NCBI GenBank assembly: GCA_018881555.1
Contig: JACAXG010000007.1
Span: forward strand, 11,513,235-11,577,234
Origin: Amblyornis subalaris
Lineage: Eukaryota > Chordata > Aves > Passeriformes > Ptilonorhynchidae
Reading direction: 5' to 3'
DNA length: 64,000 bases
The notes under the pieces: model-generated
What the model was told of the DNA's origin: nothing
Database searches by the model: none
The model's input: the letters and a program-made list of their open reading frames with translations, nothing else
Program-made: the position numbers and the translations under genes
Part shown: positions 11,857-21,402 of the stretch, one piece after another
Position numbering within the stretch: the stretch's first letter is position 1
Layout: every line of letters starts with the position of its first letter

Positions 11857-12328
11857 ATCTTAAGGAGGGACCCACTCAGCCTTCCTGGTATGTTTGGTAA
11901 CTGTATAATTAGAAAGCTAAAAATAATGTACCGAAAGCAGCAGTTTCACAGGAGGTGTCCCAGTTTGGCAACATTGGGCTCTGAGTCACACTTGCTTCGC
12001 TGAGAGCCGAGCTGGTTGAAGGCAGCAGTGAGCATGGGGCTGAGCAGCTGGCGTTTGCCGGTGTGTGGTGCAGCATAGCTGAGGTCTGGCCGTCCCAGCC
12101 CCGGTGCTGATAGTGCCGTGGATGGAGATTTATTGCACTCCGTGTTTATTTAGAATGTGTTACNATGCTGACCAAAACCCTGCCCAGCGCTCTGAATATC
12201 TTGGTGCAAGCAGCAATGATAGAAATCAAAGAAGGAATGTCCCCATCCTTGTCTGACAGCCAGCAGATCTCAGCTCTATCAGCAGTAATGCTTTTATTCT
12301 TAAAGATTGTACTGCAAGCAGGATTCAA
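11857..12328. other. Unremarkable stretch with mild GC rise
   Basis: A modest rise in GC and CpG occurs at 12000-12125 (about six CpG), well below island criteria. No gene recognised. The first ambiguous base of the window is at 12164. Confidence 0.5.
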
Positions 12329-12338
12329 TTTTTTTTTT

Positions 12339-12380
<42 letters not shown>
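12329..12380. repeat. Long poly-T tract (T10-AA-T40)
   Basis: Ten T, two A, then forty uninterrupted T. On the minus strand this is a poly-A tract. AATAAA words occur on the minus strand at 12433-12445, about 55 nt before the tract, farther than usual for a polyadenylation signal. No recognisable gene body precedes it, so a processed transcript insertion is not supported. Its length is probably polymorphic. Confidence 0.9.
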
Positions 12381-15250
12381 CTTCTTCCCATGCAGTGACA
12401 GGCTATAAATTTCTCTTTCTGTCGTGCTGGTTTTTATTATTTATTGGTAGTATGTTAATTCCCAGAATCTGAACTCCGGTTGGGACCCCATTAATGCTGA
12501 CTCTTTGCAGACACACCATAAGAAAGGAGGTCTCTGGAATACCAAGGAAGCCTGTTTTACACCCTCTCTTTATACTTCGAATGTGTGCTGCTCTGGGATA
12601 GAGTTTGAATGAAGGAAATTGCAAATTATGAAATACTATTTCGTACTATGCTGTTGCAAGAGGTGAAAACCCCCTTGTTGTCAGTTTATCATCATTTTTA
12701 TTGTGTGTCTTCCAATGTATGCTCTTTTTCATCATGCCCTGTCACTTAGATTTGTGTGGTCCTGGGGGAATCTTGGCACATTGTCTGCTTCACCTTGTAA
12801 CTGCCTGGAAAACTTTTAGTTATGGATCTTAGAAACGATGGCACTCAAATACAAGTGGAAAGACTCCCAAACTTCTTGCCTTTAAGCATTTATTACTCTG
12901 TGAATTACTCGCCTGGTCTTTTGGGGCCTGCTTTGTGATCTTCAAGGACTGAACACCTGAGATGCCATTGGGGTGGCAGGAAGTCAGGACTGACTGCACA
13001 GGAAGCTCATAGGGATCAACTTATTTATTCCCTTCATTCTCATTTTAGTCTTCTTTTGGTAACCAAATTCAGGGAACTACAGAGCTGTTTAAAAGTCTGC
13101 CCTGTTCTGAGCAGTTTCTCTTAAACTTTGTCTCTTAGGTGAAAGAGGGATTAAGTTTACAGCTATGGTTTGTGAGCTATGCTTAGTTCAAATTACAGTA
13201 AATCATTAAATGTGCTGCCATTGGGTTTAGAGGGGAAGCAAATGCAGCCCACTTCTGGGACCATTAAACTTCCAGTAAATGGTGAATACCAAAAATAAAT
13301 AAAAATGCATGAGAAACAGGTTTTGGCTGAAGAATTGTAACCTTCATTACAAATGCTTTTTAGAACCTCTGAGACTGGTTTGCTTTGTATATACATTACT
13401 TCTGGAGTTCCTTGTTTCCCAGTGGATCGGCTGCTCCAATGATGACTGGATGTCATGCCATCAGAGCAGCAGAGCTGCATCTGCCCGCTGGACTGGATGT
13501 GGGGATACATCAATATGTGAACCTGCAGACGAGGTGGATGTGGACCTAAACAAGCCCTAAACTGAACTGAGTTGGGTCATCTTCCAGGCTGATGTGTCTG
13601 TGTCCCCCAGCAAAACTGGGCTGTCACTCCTGCATGTACCTTGGTTTCTCCTAGCAGGAGGTCCTCAGGAGCTCTTGTTTTAGGATGGCCCAGTTGTGTG
13701 AGTGTTCCCCCTGGATCACAAATGTGCTCCTACCTCCCTGTGGGTTCCTAGGGAGTTTTTGGTGACAGCTTATGGCTTTGCAGTGCCAACTTGAGAGTTA
13801 CCCGTGGGCTGACCTGCAGTGCTGCTGAGCGTGTTGGTCACGCAGCTCATGGAGTCTTAAAGGCCTAACAGTGCAACATCACATACTGATTTAGGGAAGG
13901 ATGGCTTCCAAACTGGGGTTGATCCAGTCTCTGAGAAAAAGCCATGGAACAAAGACCAGAGGCAAAGAGTTTTCAGCCTGAAACCTGGCAGCTGCCTGGT
14001 TTGGCTGAGGGTGTGTTGGGCAGTCCAAGACTTTGTGTGGACAGGAGTTTCCTTGCAGGGTGGTGGTGAAGTTGTGTTTTTCCCTGCAATTGAGGCTAAA
14101 CTCACATAGTTCATTTGGAAGGAACCTGACTGTGTCTATCTTGACTAAGCTTTGGAGAGCAAAAGGAGGGCTGCTGTGCTAGATGGAGGTGCCCTGGTGG
14201 GCAGGGCTGGATGTTCTGGCATTCTAGCCCTGTGATGGTTTACCCTCAATAAGTTGTAGGAGTTTGAATTTATTCTCATTGAATCGGTGAAAGAGGGTAT
14301 AATAACTGTCCGGGGGAGGGAGGAAAAGACATGCATGTAGATTTATTTATCTGGGTTGCTGTGGGTCATTTATTCATTGCAGGAGCACAGTGTGGCTCTT
14401 TCACATGTTTATTTACTTGCTAATGAAAAAGCTACAGAATTTTGGAGGAAGGGCTGGGAATGCTGATTTGGTATCCGAATGCCTTCCATATTCATGCTGT
14501 GTGCAGGCAGATATGTCTTTATATCCCATTTTAAGATTCTAATCTGTGACGCTGTAGATGAGCTGTGGGATGGTGGCTGACATTTCAGCTCATTTCTTAT
14601 CATTTTAGTTTTAATCAGAAGCTAGTGATCAACTTTATATAAACACCAGTGAATCAACTTCACTGGTCTTGTCAAGTGGTAATGAGGATTGTGATTTTTT
14701 TCTTTGTAGCATGATATTTTGACCATTGAATTTTTACACAGTAAACTGACTTCTGGTGAATTCTTAATGAAACTGTATGGAGAAGCATTCATGTATATCC
14801 AGGGTGATGTTTGCAATTGACAGGAATCAAATATTTTGCTCCCCAGGTTATAGGTGGGTGACTGACCTCACAGAATTCAGTGAGATTTTTATGAGTGATT
14901 TTGCAGTCTCTGGCCTCTGATGTCAGCAAGCTCCTTAGAAAAGAGAACTTCAAAAGGAGGACTGTGCTGTATCAGAGCCCTAATTAAATTACTAAAACTT
15001 GTCCTTCTTGCCCTGTTTTCCAGATTGATTTGTAACTAATCTTTTAACAGCACACAAAATCTGCAGGCCACCTGCAAGAAGGGGGGTTATTTCCATTTAA
15101 TAATATTTTCTCAGCAGAGATACAAAAGAAATGCCCTGCAGAGTTAATCACAAATATCCATTGAGAATAAACATGCAAAATGTTACATCAACAGTGTTCC
15201 TACGTACGCAGCACTCCGAGCTCCGCTGCTATTAATAATATGTTCAGAAG
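12381..15250. other. Unremarkable non-coding stretch
   Basis: Only short fortuitous frames (106 codons minus at 13193-13513 and 83 codons plus at 13309-13560 overlap each other). No repeat family or RNA gene recognised. It carries no ambiguous bases. Confidence 0.5.
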
Positions 15251-16039
15251 GCATGGGTGTGCAAAGGAATGAAGATGTTATATGCATATATGTGTTTATA
15301 TATACCCACCAACAGTATAACCTACATGGTAGACTTTACATAGCACTGTATCAGTTTCATCCTACTGCTGCCTGCAGGACTTCCCTGGACTTAATTACAT
15401 GCTGGAAGATCTTCGCAGCATCAAACGGCAGATACATTATTAAAAAGAAGAGCTTGGCAGTGGCACAAGCTACATTCAGGAGTGTTAGCTATAAAACGCT
15501 GGATGATGACTTGCTTTTGTCGAGCTTGTTTGCCACACATGCACCCCAAACCATCCTGGCTGCAGGTGGAAATATAGTTAGGTCATTGGAGGGAGGATGG
15601 ATGTGTGGGCACCTTAAATTTATTTAGATAATAAACAGTTCCAGTACAGAAAATAATCCTTAAAAGCTGAATCCTGGGGATTTCTTCAGAAGAGAACTTG
15701 CTTTTGCCCCTAGGAGCAAACCAATTTGCTTGAGAGAGCTGGTGAGCAAGCTGCCNGCTGTTGGCTGCGAAAGGAGCAGTGCTGTGAATCACTGCAGAGT
15801 TGAACCCTGAAAAAAAATCATGTCAAAGCGGAGTTATCTGTGTTACCTGGGTTACTTTTGGCACTTCAGAGCTTCTTTTGCCTCTTGCTCTCCCTCCCCA
15901 TTTTATTTTGTATCAAACAAGACTCCTGTGTACGGAGGAGAGAAGATTCCCGGTAATGAAAGCACACCTCTTGGTTCACACCTGGTCTGTTGGGCTTTTT
16001 TTGCCCTTCACGGTTTTATAAACACCCACACAGGAGCTC
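15251..16039. other. Non-coding stretch with one unrecognised 124-codon open frame
   Basis: The plus frame 15253-15627 starts in a TATA-rich simple-sequence area and encodes no motif that I can name. There is no splice acceptor or Kozak support. It is most likely chance. The remainder is ordinary non-coding sequence. Confidence 0.4.
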
Positions 16040-16087
16040 AGCTTTAGGTGTATGCTATAGAGAGCTTTAGGTGTATCCTATATAGAG
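16040..16087. repeat. Imperfect 23-25-bp tandem duplication
   Basis: Two adjacent units both begin AGCTTTAGGTGTAT (16040 and 16063) and end in CTATAGAG or CTATATAGAG. The second unit differs by one substitution and a 2-base insertion. It is a local duplication in non-coding DNA. Confidence 0.85.
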
Positions 16088-16639
16088 CTCTGGGCGTGTC
16101 TGCTTTACAGACAGGTGCAGCTCTGGCAGTCTCATGGGGCTGCAGCCAGTCCTAATTTATTTTTGGGTGCTTTTATTGGCGAGGGGAATTACCTGTGTTC
16201 GACTCCTCTGATGGAGGGGAAAGATTCATGATTAGCAACTTTTAATGCTCCGCTGCACTGCTTGCATGGAGTAGTCGGCTCAGATCCCAGTGTGGGGCGC
16301 TGGAACTGGTGTTTGGCTTCAAGGCAGGAGAGAGGGGCCATTGAAACCATCCGGCCGTCTGCTCTGCGGTCCTAGCTGGCCACGTTTTCCCCCCGTTGTT
16401 CAGCATTCGTCAAAACACAGTGCTTGGAGAACGGATTTGCTGTGCTCTGCAGGAGCCTCCTGCAGTGCTCTCTTCAACGGGGAAGAGCAGCAGTATCCAC
16501 CCTGGCTCAGCACTGGGAGGATGCTTGGGCTAGGCTGCCTGTCTGGGCGTGAGGGTGGATCTTTACTTGACACCTTAGTGGCTNTACTCAATGCAGAGAA
16601 AATATATATTTGCGTATTAGTTACTCATGTGTGCTCCTA
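16088..16639. other. Unremarkable, moderately GC-rich stretch
   Basis: A 145-codon plus frame (16290-16727) contains an ambiguous base and runs into a dinucleotide-rich tail, so it is not gene-like. No known domain. No repeat recognised. Confidence 0.45.
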
Positions 16640-16680
16640 TACTCATATATACATATACATGTGCACAAACATACATACAG
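16640..16680. repeat. AT/AC-rich microsatellite-like tract
   Basis: Alternating purine-pyrimidine words (CATATATACATATACATGTGC and ACATACATACAG) form a degenerate simple repeat. Confidence 0.75.
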
Positions 16681-17220
16681 AAATACTCAAGAGTACATAT
16701 ACTTTCCACTTCCTTGGCTTGGAGTGATAAAATCACTCTTTACATACCTGGGAATGTGCATTGTATGAACAAGTTTGCAAAATCTAGGTGCGAGCAAAAC
16801 CACCAAGAGCAGGGCACGGTTCTCACTTCCAGGGACATTGTCTTCCCTGTAGGAATCCTAAGTTTGCCTGTTTGCTTTGCGGGTCCCAGGGTGCTAACTT
16901 AAGATGATATCGCTTTCTGGGCAATTTGAAATGCTAATATTCGTCAGAAATTTTAAGTGTATGCTTCTGGGCGAGAGACAGGATGCCAAAACCAACATTT
17001 ATGCGTTAAAGTCAATCTTAATTACAACAAAGCTAAGTATTCTGATCTGACCACGAGATTTGCTTTGAGTTTCCTTTTTATTATTTACTTTTTGCCAGTT
17101 CATGTCTTTATAGTGAACCACATTCATACTTACTTGTTTTTTTAAAAAGATCTGATTTTTAATACTTTTTTTTGACGGGGAGGGATTTAGTTTTGCTTAA
17201 AATGGAAATGAGAGTCAATA
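16681..17220. other. Unremarkable AT-rich stretch
   Basis: No gene or repeat recognised. T runs near 17128 and 17166 lead into the pyrimidine tract that follows. Confidence 0.5.
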
Positions 17221-17259
17221 ATTTTTTTCTTTCTTTCTTTCCTTCTTAATTTGTTTTAG
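17221..17259 (+). promoter_or_regulatory. Splice-acceptor-like polypyrimidine tract ending in AG
   Basis: A T/C-rich run from 17222 with TTTC repeats ends TTTGTTTTAG at 17259, close to the vertebrate 3' splice consensus. Whether it is used cannot be told from sequence alone. It defines the left edge of the exon-like block that follows. Confidence 0.35.
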
Positions 17260-17504
17260 CTTCTTGCTGCAGTCCTGCCCTCCTCCTCCTCCTTTTTGTC
17301 CAGAAATAATAGCTTTTTCGGAGCACTCTGCCTGCTTGAAAGGCTGTATCTACCAGCTTGACNGGATTCCTCTTGTAATCAGCACAGATGTCATACACCA
17401 CCTTTCTCCTCTCTGGGTCTGAGGCTGTGGTGATTCTAATGGGTTTAAAGACAACTTCAGCATTAATAACAGCAACGTTCATTTATTTCTATTGCTCCTG
17501 ACAG
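17260..17504 (+). other. Exon-like block of 245 nt, function unknown
   Basis: The block lies between a good acceptor (AG at 17258-17259) and a CAG/GT junction at 17504/17505, where GTTATG is a weak donor. The plus frame from 17261 is open for 53 codons to a TGA at 17420. It starts with a proline run encoded by the CCT repeat, followed by several cysteines. On the minus strand a 78-codon ATG frame (17482 to 17246) is also open, rich in charged residues, with RRKVVYD and KRRRRR segments; an in-frame TAA sits directly before its ATG. I recognise neither product. Possibilities are a non-coding RNA exon, a small single-exon ORF, a conserved element, or chance. One ambiguous base lies at 17363. Confidence 0.25.
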
Positions 17505-17623
17505 GTTATGCCGATGTTGCAGTTATTGTAACGTTGTGCGCTTCAGATATCAGATGGCCTTTGATAATTTTACAAGATCTGTTTTGCCTAATTATTTCAT
17601 CCCTATTTAATTCAGGTTGTCCT

Positions 17624-17631
17624 TGACGTCA
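17624..17631. promoter_or_regulatory. Perfect CRE octamer TGACGTCA
   Basis: The palindromic TGACGTCA is the full consensus site for CREB/ATF factors. It is followed within 30 bp by a small CpG cluster (GCGCCGGGCGCATG region, 17635-17665). Full CREs retaining their CpG are uncommon in CpG-depleted DNA, so it may be functional, but there is no transcript evidence. Confidence 0.4.
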
Positions 17632-17665
17632 GGGCAGCGCCGGGCGCATGTGATGCGGATTCCTG

Positions 17666-18402
17666 GGAAGGGATTTAAATTCCTGGGCTTGCTGTGGCTT
17701 GCAGAAATCGCTCCTTCTTGCCTCAAACACAAACCAGCAGCATCTTTGCTGTCTGTGCCCCGGCCAGGTCAGGGTCCTTGTCTTCTGCTCCCCCTCACCT
17801 CTTCCTGGACTTGGTTGGNTGGTGGCTCTGGCTTTCCCTGCAAGCTGTGGGTGATCCCAGGCAATGCCACTCCAGCCCCATCCCTCCGCTCCTGAGGTGA
17901 ATCTTCAGCTTGTCATGCTGGAGGATTTCCCTTGAAAGGGCTTGAGGAAGGGAAAATGTTGTGGACAGACCAAAAAGGTGGCCCTTCTTAGAGATGTAAT
18001 GCATTAACTGCAGTCAGCAGTCAGGCAGCATTGCTCTTACTGCAGTAGTTGGGTTGTTCTTATTCTAGCAAGCACAGTGGGGTTAAAATTAATTAAATTC
18101 CTTAATTTTCCGTTCCTTAAATTCCTGGGGTTTTGTCGTTGTTTATTTATTTATTTATTATTTGTATTTGAGATTACATGGAGCAAAGGATTTATTTAAA
18201 AATGTCTGCACAAATAAGCAAAGACTAGAAAATGAACTTANAATGTGATGGAGGCAGAGGGTAGGTAATTAATCAATTTAAATGAAGGAAAAAAGTGGAC
18301 TTCTATATATGTTTTTATTATTATTTTAAGGGCATAAGTATTGAAAGTGGAAACAGGAAAAAAGTATTAAAAAGAAAAACCCCTCTCCTTTTTACCATTG
18401 CT
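17666..18402. other. Unremarkable stretch
   Basis: No supported gene. GC-richer to about 17900, then AT-rich. A TTTA microsatellite is at 18142-18160. Confidence 0.5.
18142..18160. repeat. (TTTA)n microsatellite
   Basis: Four to five units of TTTA in tandem. Simple sequence. Confidence 0.85.
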
Positions 18403-18418
18403 GCTGGGTGCACCCAGC
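18403..18418. repeat. 16-bp perfect palindrome
   Basis: GCTGGGTGCACCCAGC is its own reverse complement, centred on GTGCAC. It could fold as a loop-less cruciform or be a dyad protein-binding site. No supporting context. Confidence 0.9.
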
Positions 18419-20340
18419 TGTGCTCACAGCAAGTTTTTCTGCAGGAGTAAAGTCAGCGTGGAAAGTCTCAACACAGGNCAGCCTGGTTTTTGTTGTTCCC
18501 TAGCAAAGCTCCTGCATACAAACAAGACTAGGAGCTCTGTAGTAATTTCAGGGCTGGGGAACACAGTAATTGCAGCCAGGGAAATGGTATTGCACCGAAT
18601 TATTTTCTAATTGTACTGTACTGGACTTGCAGAGTAGAGATTATATCCAAGGCAGTTACTCCTTCAGGTTTTCTGTAAGCCCCTGTTCGTGTGCTTGGCA
18701 GCGAACTGTANTTCCCATTCTTCCATATGACAAACACACCTTTTGGAGTAGCATTGGCGCCACAGGGAGGATGAGCCTTTCCAAAGCTCCATCCTGGCAT
18801 TACTGACAAGGTTCTTTGACAAAAGAGCATGGAAAGCCACTTTTGCTGCTCACTGGTGCTGATGTTGGTATGTTTGCTCTGAAAAAGGGTCTGGTGCANG
18901 CCTTTGATGCCAAGCAGGGGATTGAAAGTTTGGGAAATTCAGGTGCCTTGCTCATTCTGGAGAGAAACTATTAATAAAGAGGTGAAGGAGGCCTAGGTCG
19001 GTACCCAGTGAATCTTAACAAGATTTTGGGGTGATTGGTGGCTTGATTGCAAACAAAGTCTGTGCTCTCTCGTCTCGTTGGTACCCTGTACTCCTTANGT
19101 TGCTCTTGAACTGAAGGAGATGAAGGTGGTTGTGTGCAGAAACATTATTTTACAAGGAAGGGAAATTGTCCCAATCACACTTATCGAGTTTGTTGCTTTT
19201 TTGGTCAACCTGAAGCACCATGTATCTTTTTTAAAAGGCTGAAATTACTCAAAATAACTGGATTTGTAGTTTTGAAAGTCAGTTGTAAAGTAATTTTGTG
19301 ATCATTTTGCTGACTGAGACAGCAGCATGTTATATTTCTGCTCCTTTTGTCCTTTAAGACCTTCACAAAATGAGATATTCTACCTCATGAACCCGTCAAA
19401 ATGACTGCATTTTAAAGTAAATATGAAGGCATCAGTGGATATAATTTTCTTTGAGTTCAGTCCTGGTCTAATGGCTTTGACAGAACATCCAGTTAATTTT
19501 GNTCTAGGCTTCTGCTGCAATCTATCCTAAGGAAATTACTGAGGATGATCAGATTTCTTTGTTTGTGAGAGGTGAATGCTGCCGAGTTGCCTGCTTGCCC
19601 CTTGCTGGTGTGGCCACGAGCTGGGGTTCGCTTCCCAAAGAGCATGCACGGGAGCGGGGATGCACGGATGGAGAGTTCCTCCATAGGGAGGGAGGAATAC
19701 CTGCCATGGTGTATGGAATGCCTCCACCCAGGTTGGCATTNCAGGTGGCTTCGGTAAGGCATTGGCTCTCTAAATGTGCATTGACTGGCCAGCAGTAGAG
19801 GCAATGCCTCAGAGACCCCCTTGAGCAGTTGTGGGGCTGGTCCAAAAAGCCTTTTGTTCACCCTTCCTGTTCTCACCTGACAAGCACAGCACAATGCTTT
19901 CCCTGCATTTAAACACCCATGGGTGAAAATAAGGCATTAACCATTAAGACCCATGGGCTGGCCCTATTTACTGGCCCAGAGGCTCATCTGTAGCACGGTG
20001 GAAAGTCATTGCGTTTTGCACACTAGTGCTTTGTGTAGGCCAGCAGAGAAGCTGATGTGGATTCTCTTGCCCCAGAAATTTTGTACACCTCACAGTCAGG
20101 TGTTTTGTGTATAAACGTTGACAAATGAATTGCTTGGTTGCCATGTTGCAATTAACCCACATGGTCTTGCACTGAGTAGCGTTTGTGTATTCTTAGGTGG
20201 TGGTCCAGCTGTTTGAAGGTCACCGTTTCCTTCAGAAAAATGTCTTAAAGTGGAGAAGAAATAGGGACAAAGCCACTTGTCTTTATAAAGAAAATAATAT
20301 ACCAGGAGTATGTGCACACAAGAAGCAAGACAAGTTGACT
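18419..20340. other. Unremarkable stretch with frequent ambiguous bases
   Basis: Several overlapping frames of 60-130 codons on both strands at 19493-19894 are kept open partly by Ns and have no known motif. No repeat family recognised. Confidence 0.5.
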
Positions 20341-20661
20341 ATCATAGAATCATGGAACGGTTTGGGTTGGAAGGGACATTAAAGATCATCTAGTTCCACT
20401 CCTCCTGCTATGGGCAGGGACATCTTCCCCTAGACCAGGTTAATTAGAGCCCCATCCAAACCTGGCCTTGAACACTTCCAGGGATGGGGCATCTACCACT
20501 TCTGTGGGCAACCTGTTCCAGTGCCTCACCACCCTCACTGTAAAGATTTTTTTCCTAATATCTACCCTAAATCTACCCTCTTTCAGCTTAAAGCCATTCC
20601 CCCTCATCCCATCAATACATACCCCTGTAGAAAATCCCTCAGCAGCTTCATNTAGTGGAAG
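20341..20661 (-). mobile_element. CR1 LINE fragment, 3' end, minus strand
   Basis: Plus-strand order begins ATCATAGAATCATGG, the reverse complement of the CR1 3' terminal octamer repeat (CATAGAAT). It continues with the GGTTTGGGTTGGAAGGGACAT motif region, which is diagnostic of avian CR1 in reverse. Translating the minus strand through 20440-20640 gives the familiar CR1 tail segment with [19 protein letters not shown] and DAPSLEVFK. About 320 bp survive, truncated at the element's 5' side near 20661. It is less diverged than the copy at 5.9 kb by eye. Inactive. Confidence 0.95.
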
Positions 20662-21390
20662 GGAAAGAAGAAATAAAGCAATATCTCTTGCTAACTGGGA
20701 GCAGGGCTTTTCCAACAAACCCTGACNGAGGCAAATTCTCTTCCTCCTTTTCACTTTAACACAGCAAAACGTGCTGCCTTTCTCTCTTCCCAAANTGGTC
20801 CTCTTGCATGAGCCGTGATCTTGCCGAGTACAGAGCATAACAGTGTGTTTAGAGTAAGAAAGAATATTCTGAACAAATTGGTACAGGGACTGTGATCTGA
20901 AACTACTGTACTCTTGCATTCTAAAGGCAGTAATTTTGGACTTGGAGTCTCAATTTACTCTTAAAAGAAAAAGGTTGTTTAACCTTAAAAGGAATAAAAT
21001 GGAGCACAAGTTTACTACCTAGCTTTTAATATCTTTGCAGAAGACATATGTTTTGCAATAATGTCAGGGGTTTTAAGTTTTGTTTTACCATAAAATAGGC
21101 TTTTTGAGTAAATTGTTTAATCAGAAATGTTGGCAGTAAACCACAGTTTTCATTTTCTCCAAAATAGCTTTGGTTGTTGGGTTTTTTTTTTTTCCACCCA
21201 GAATATTTATGGAAAATCTTCCTATTTTATGTTTTCTGTGGAGAGAAGTTTATAACTGGTTCAGTAAACTGTTTCATGCCTTCACTACAGATATCACTGC
21301 ATTTTAAAATGTTAGACTTGAAAATCCGTAGTCATTTCTCGGAGGGGGCAGGTTTCCATCTTCTCCGTTGCCCTAAAGCCTGAGGAGGCT
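20662..21390. other. Unremarkable stretch
   Basis: No gene or repeat recognised beyond a run of about 13 T near 21181. Confidence 0.5.
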
Positions 21391-21402
21391 GGGCGCGCGC
21401 CC
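21391..21402. repeat. 12-bp perfect GC palindrome in a CpG micro-cluster
   Basis: GGGCGCGCGCCC is self-complementary and sits in a roughly 25-bp patch with six CpG, in otherwise CpG-poor DNA. It could be a Z-DNA-prone or factor-binding site. It is too short to be a CpG island. Confidence 0.85.

Noticed and set aside
12329..12650. Processed pseudogene or retrocopy on the minus strand ending in the A40 tract
   Set aside because: AATAAA words exist but are about 55 nt from the tract, and no recognisable transcript body or target-site duplication was found.
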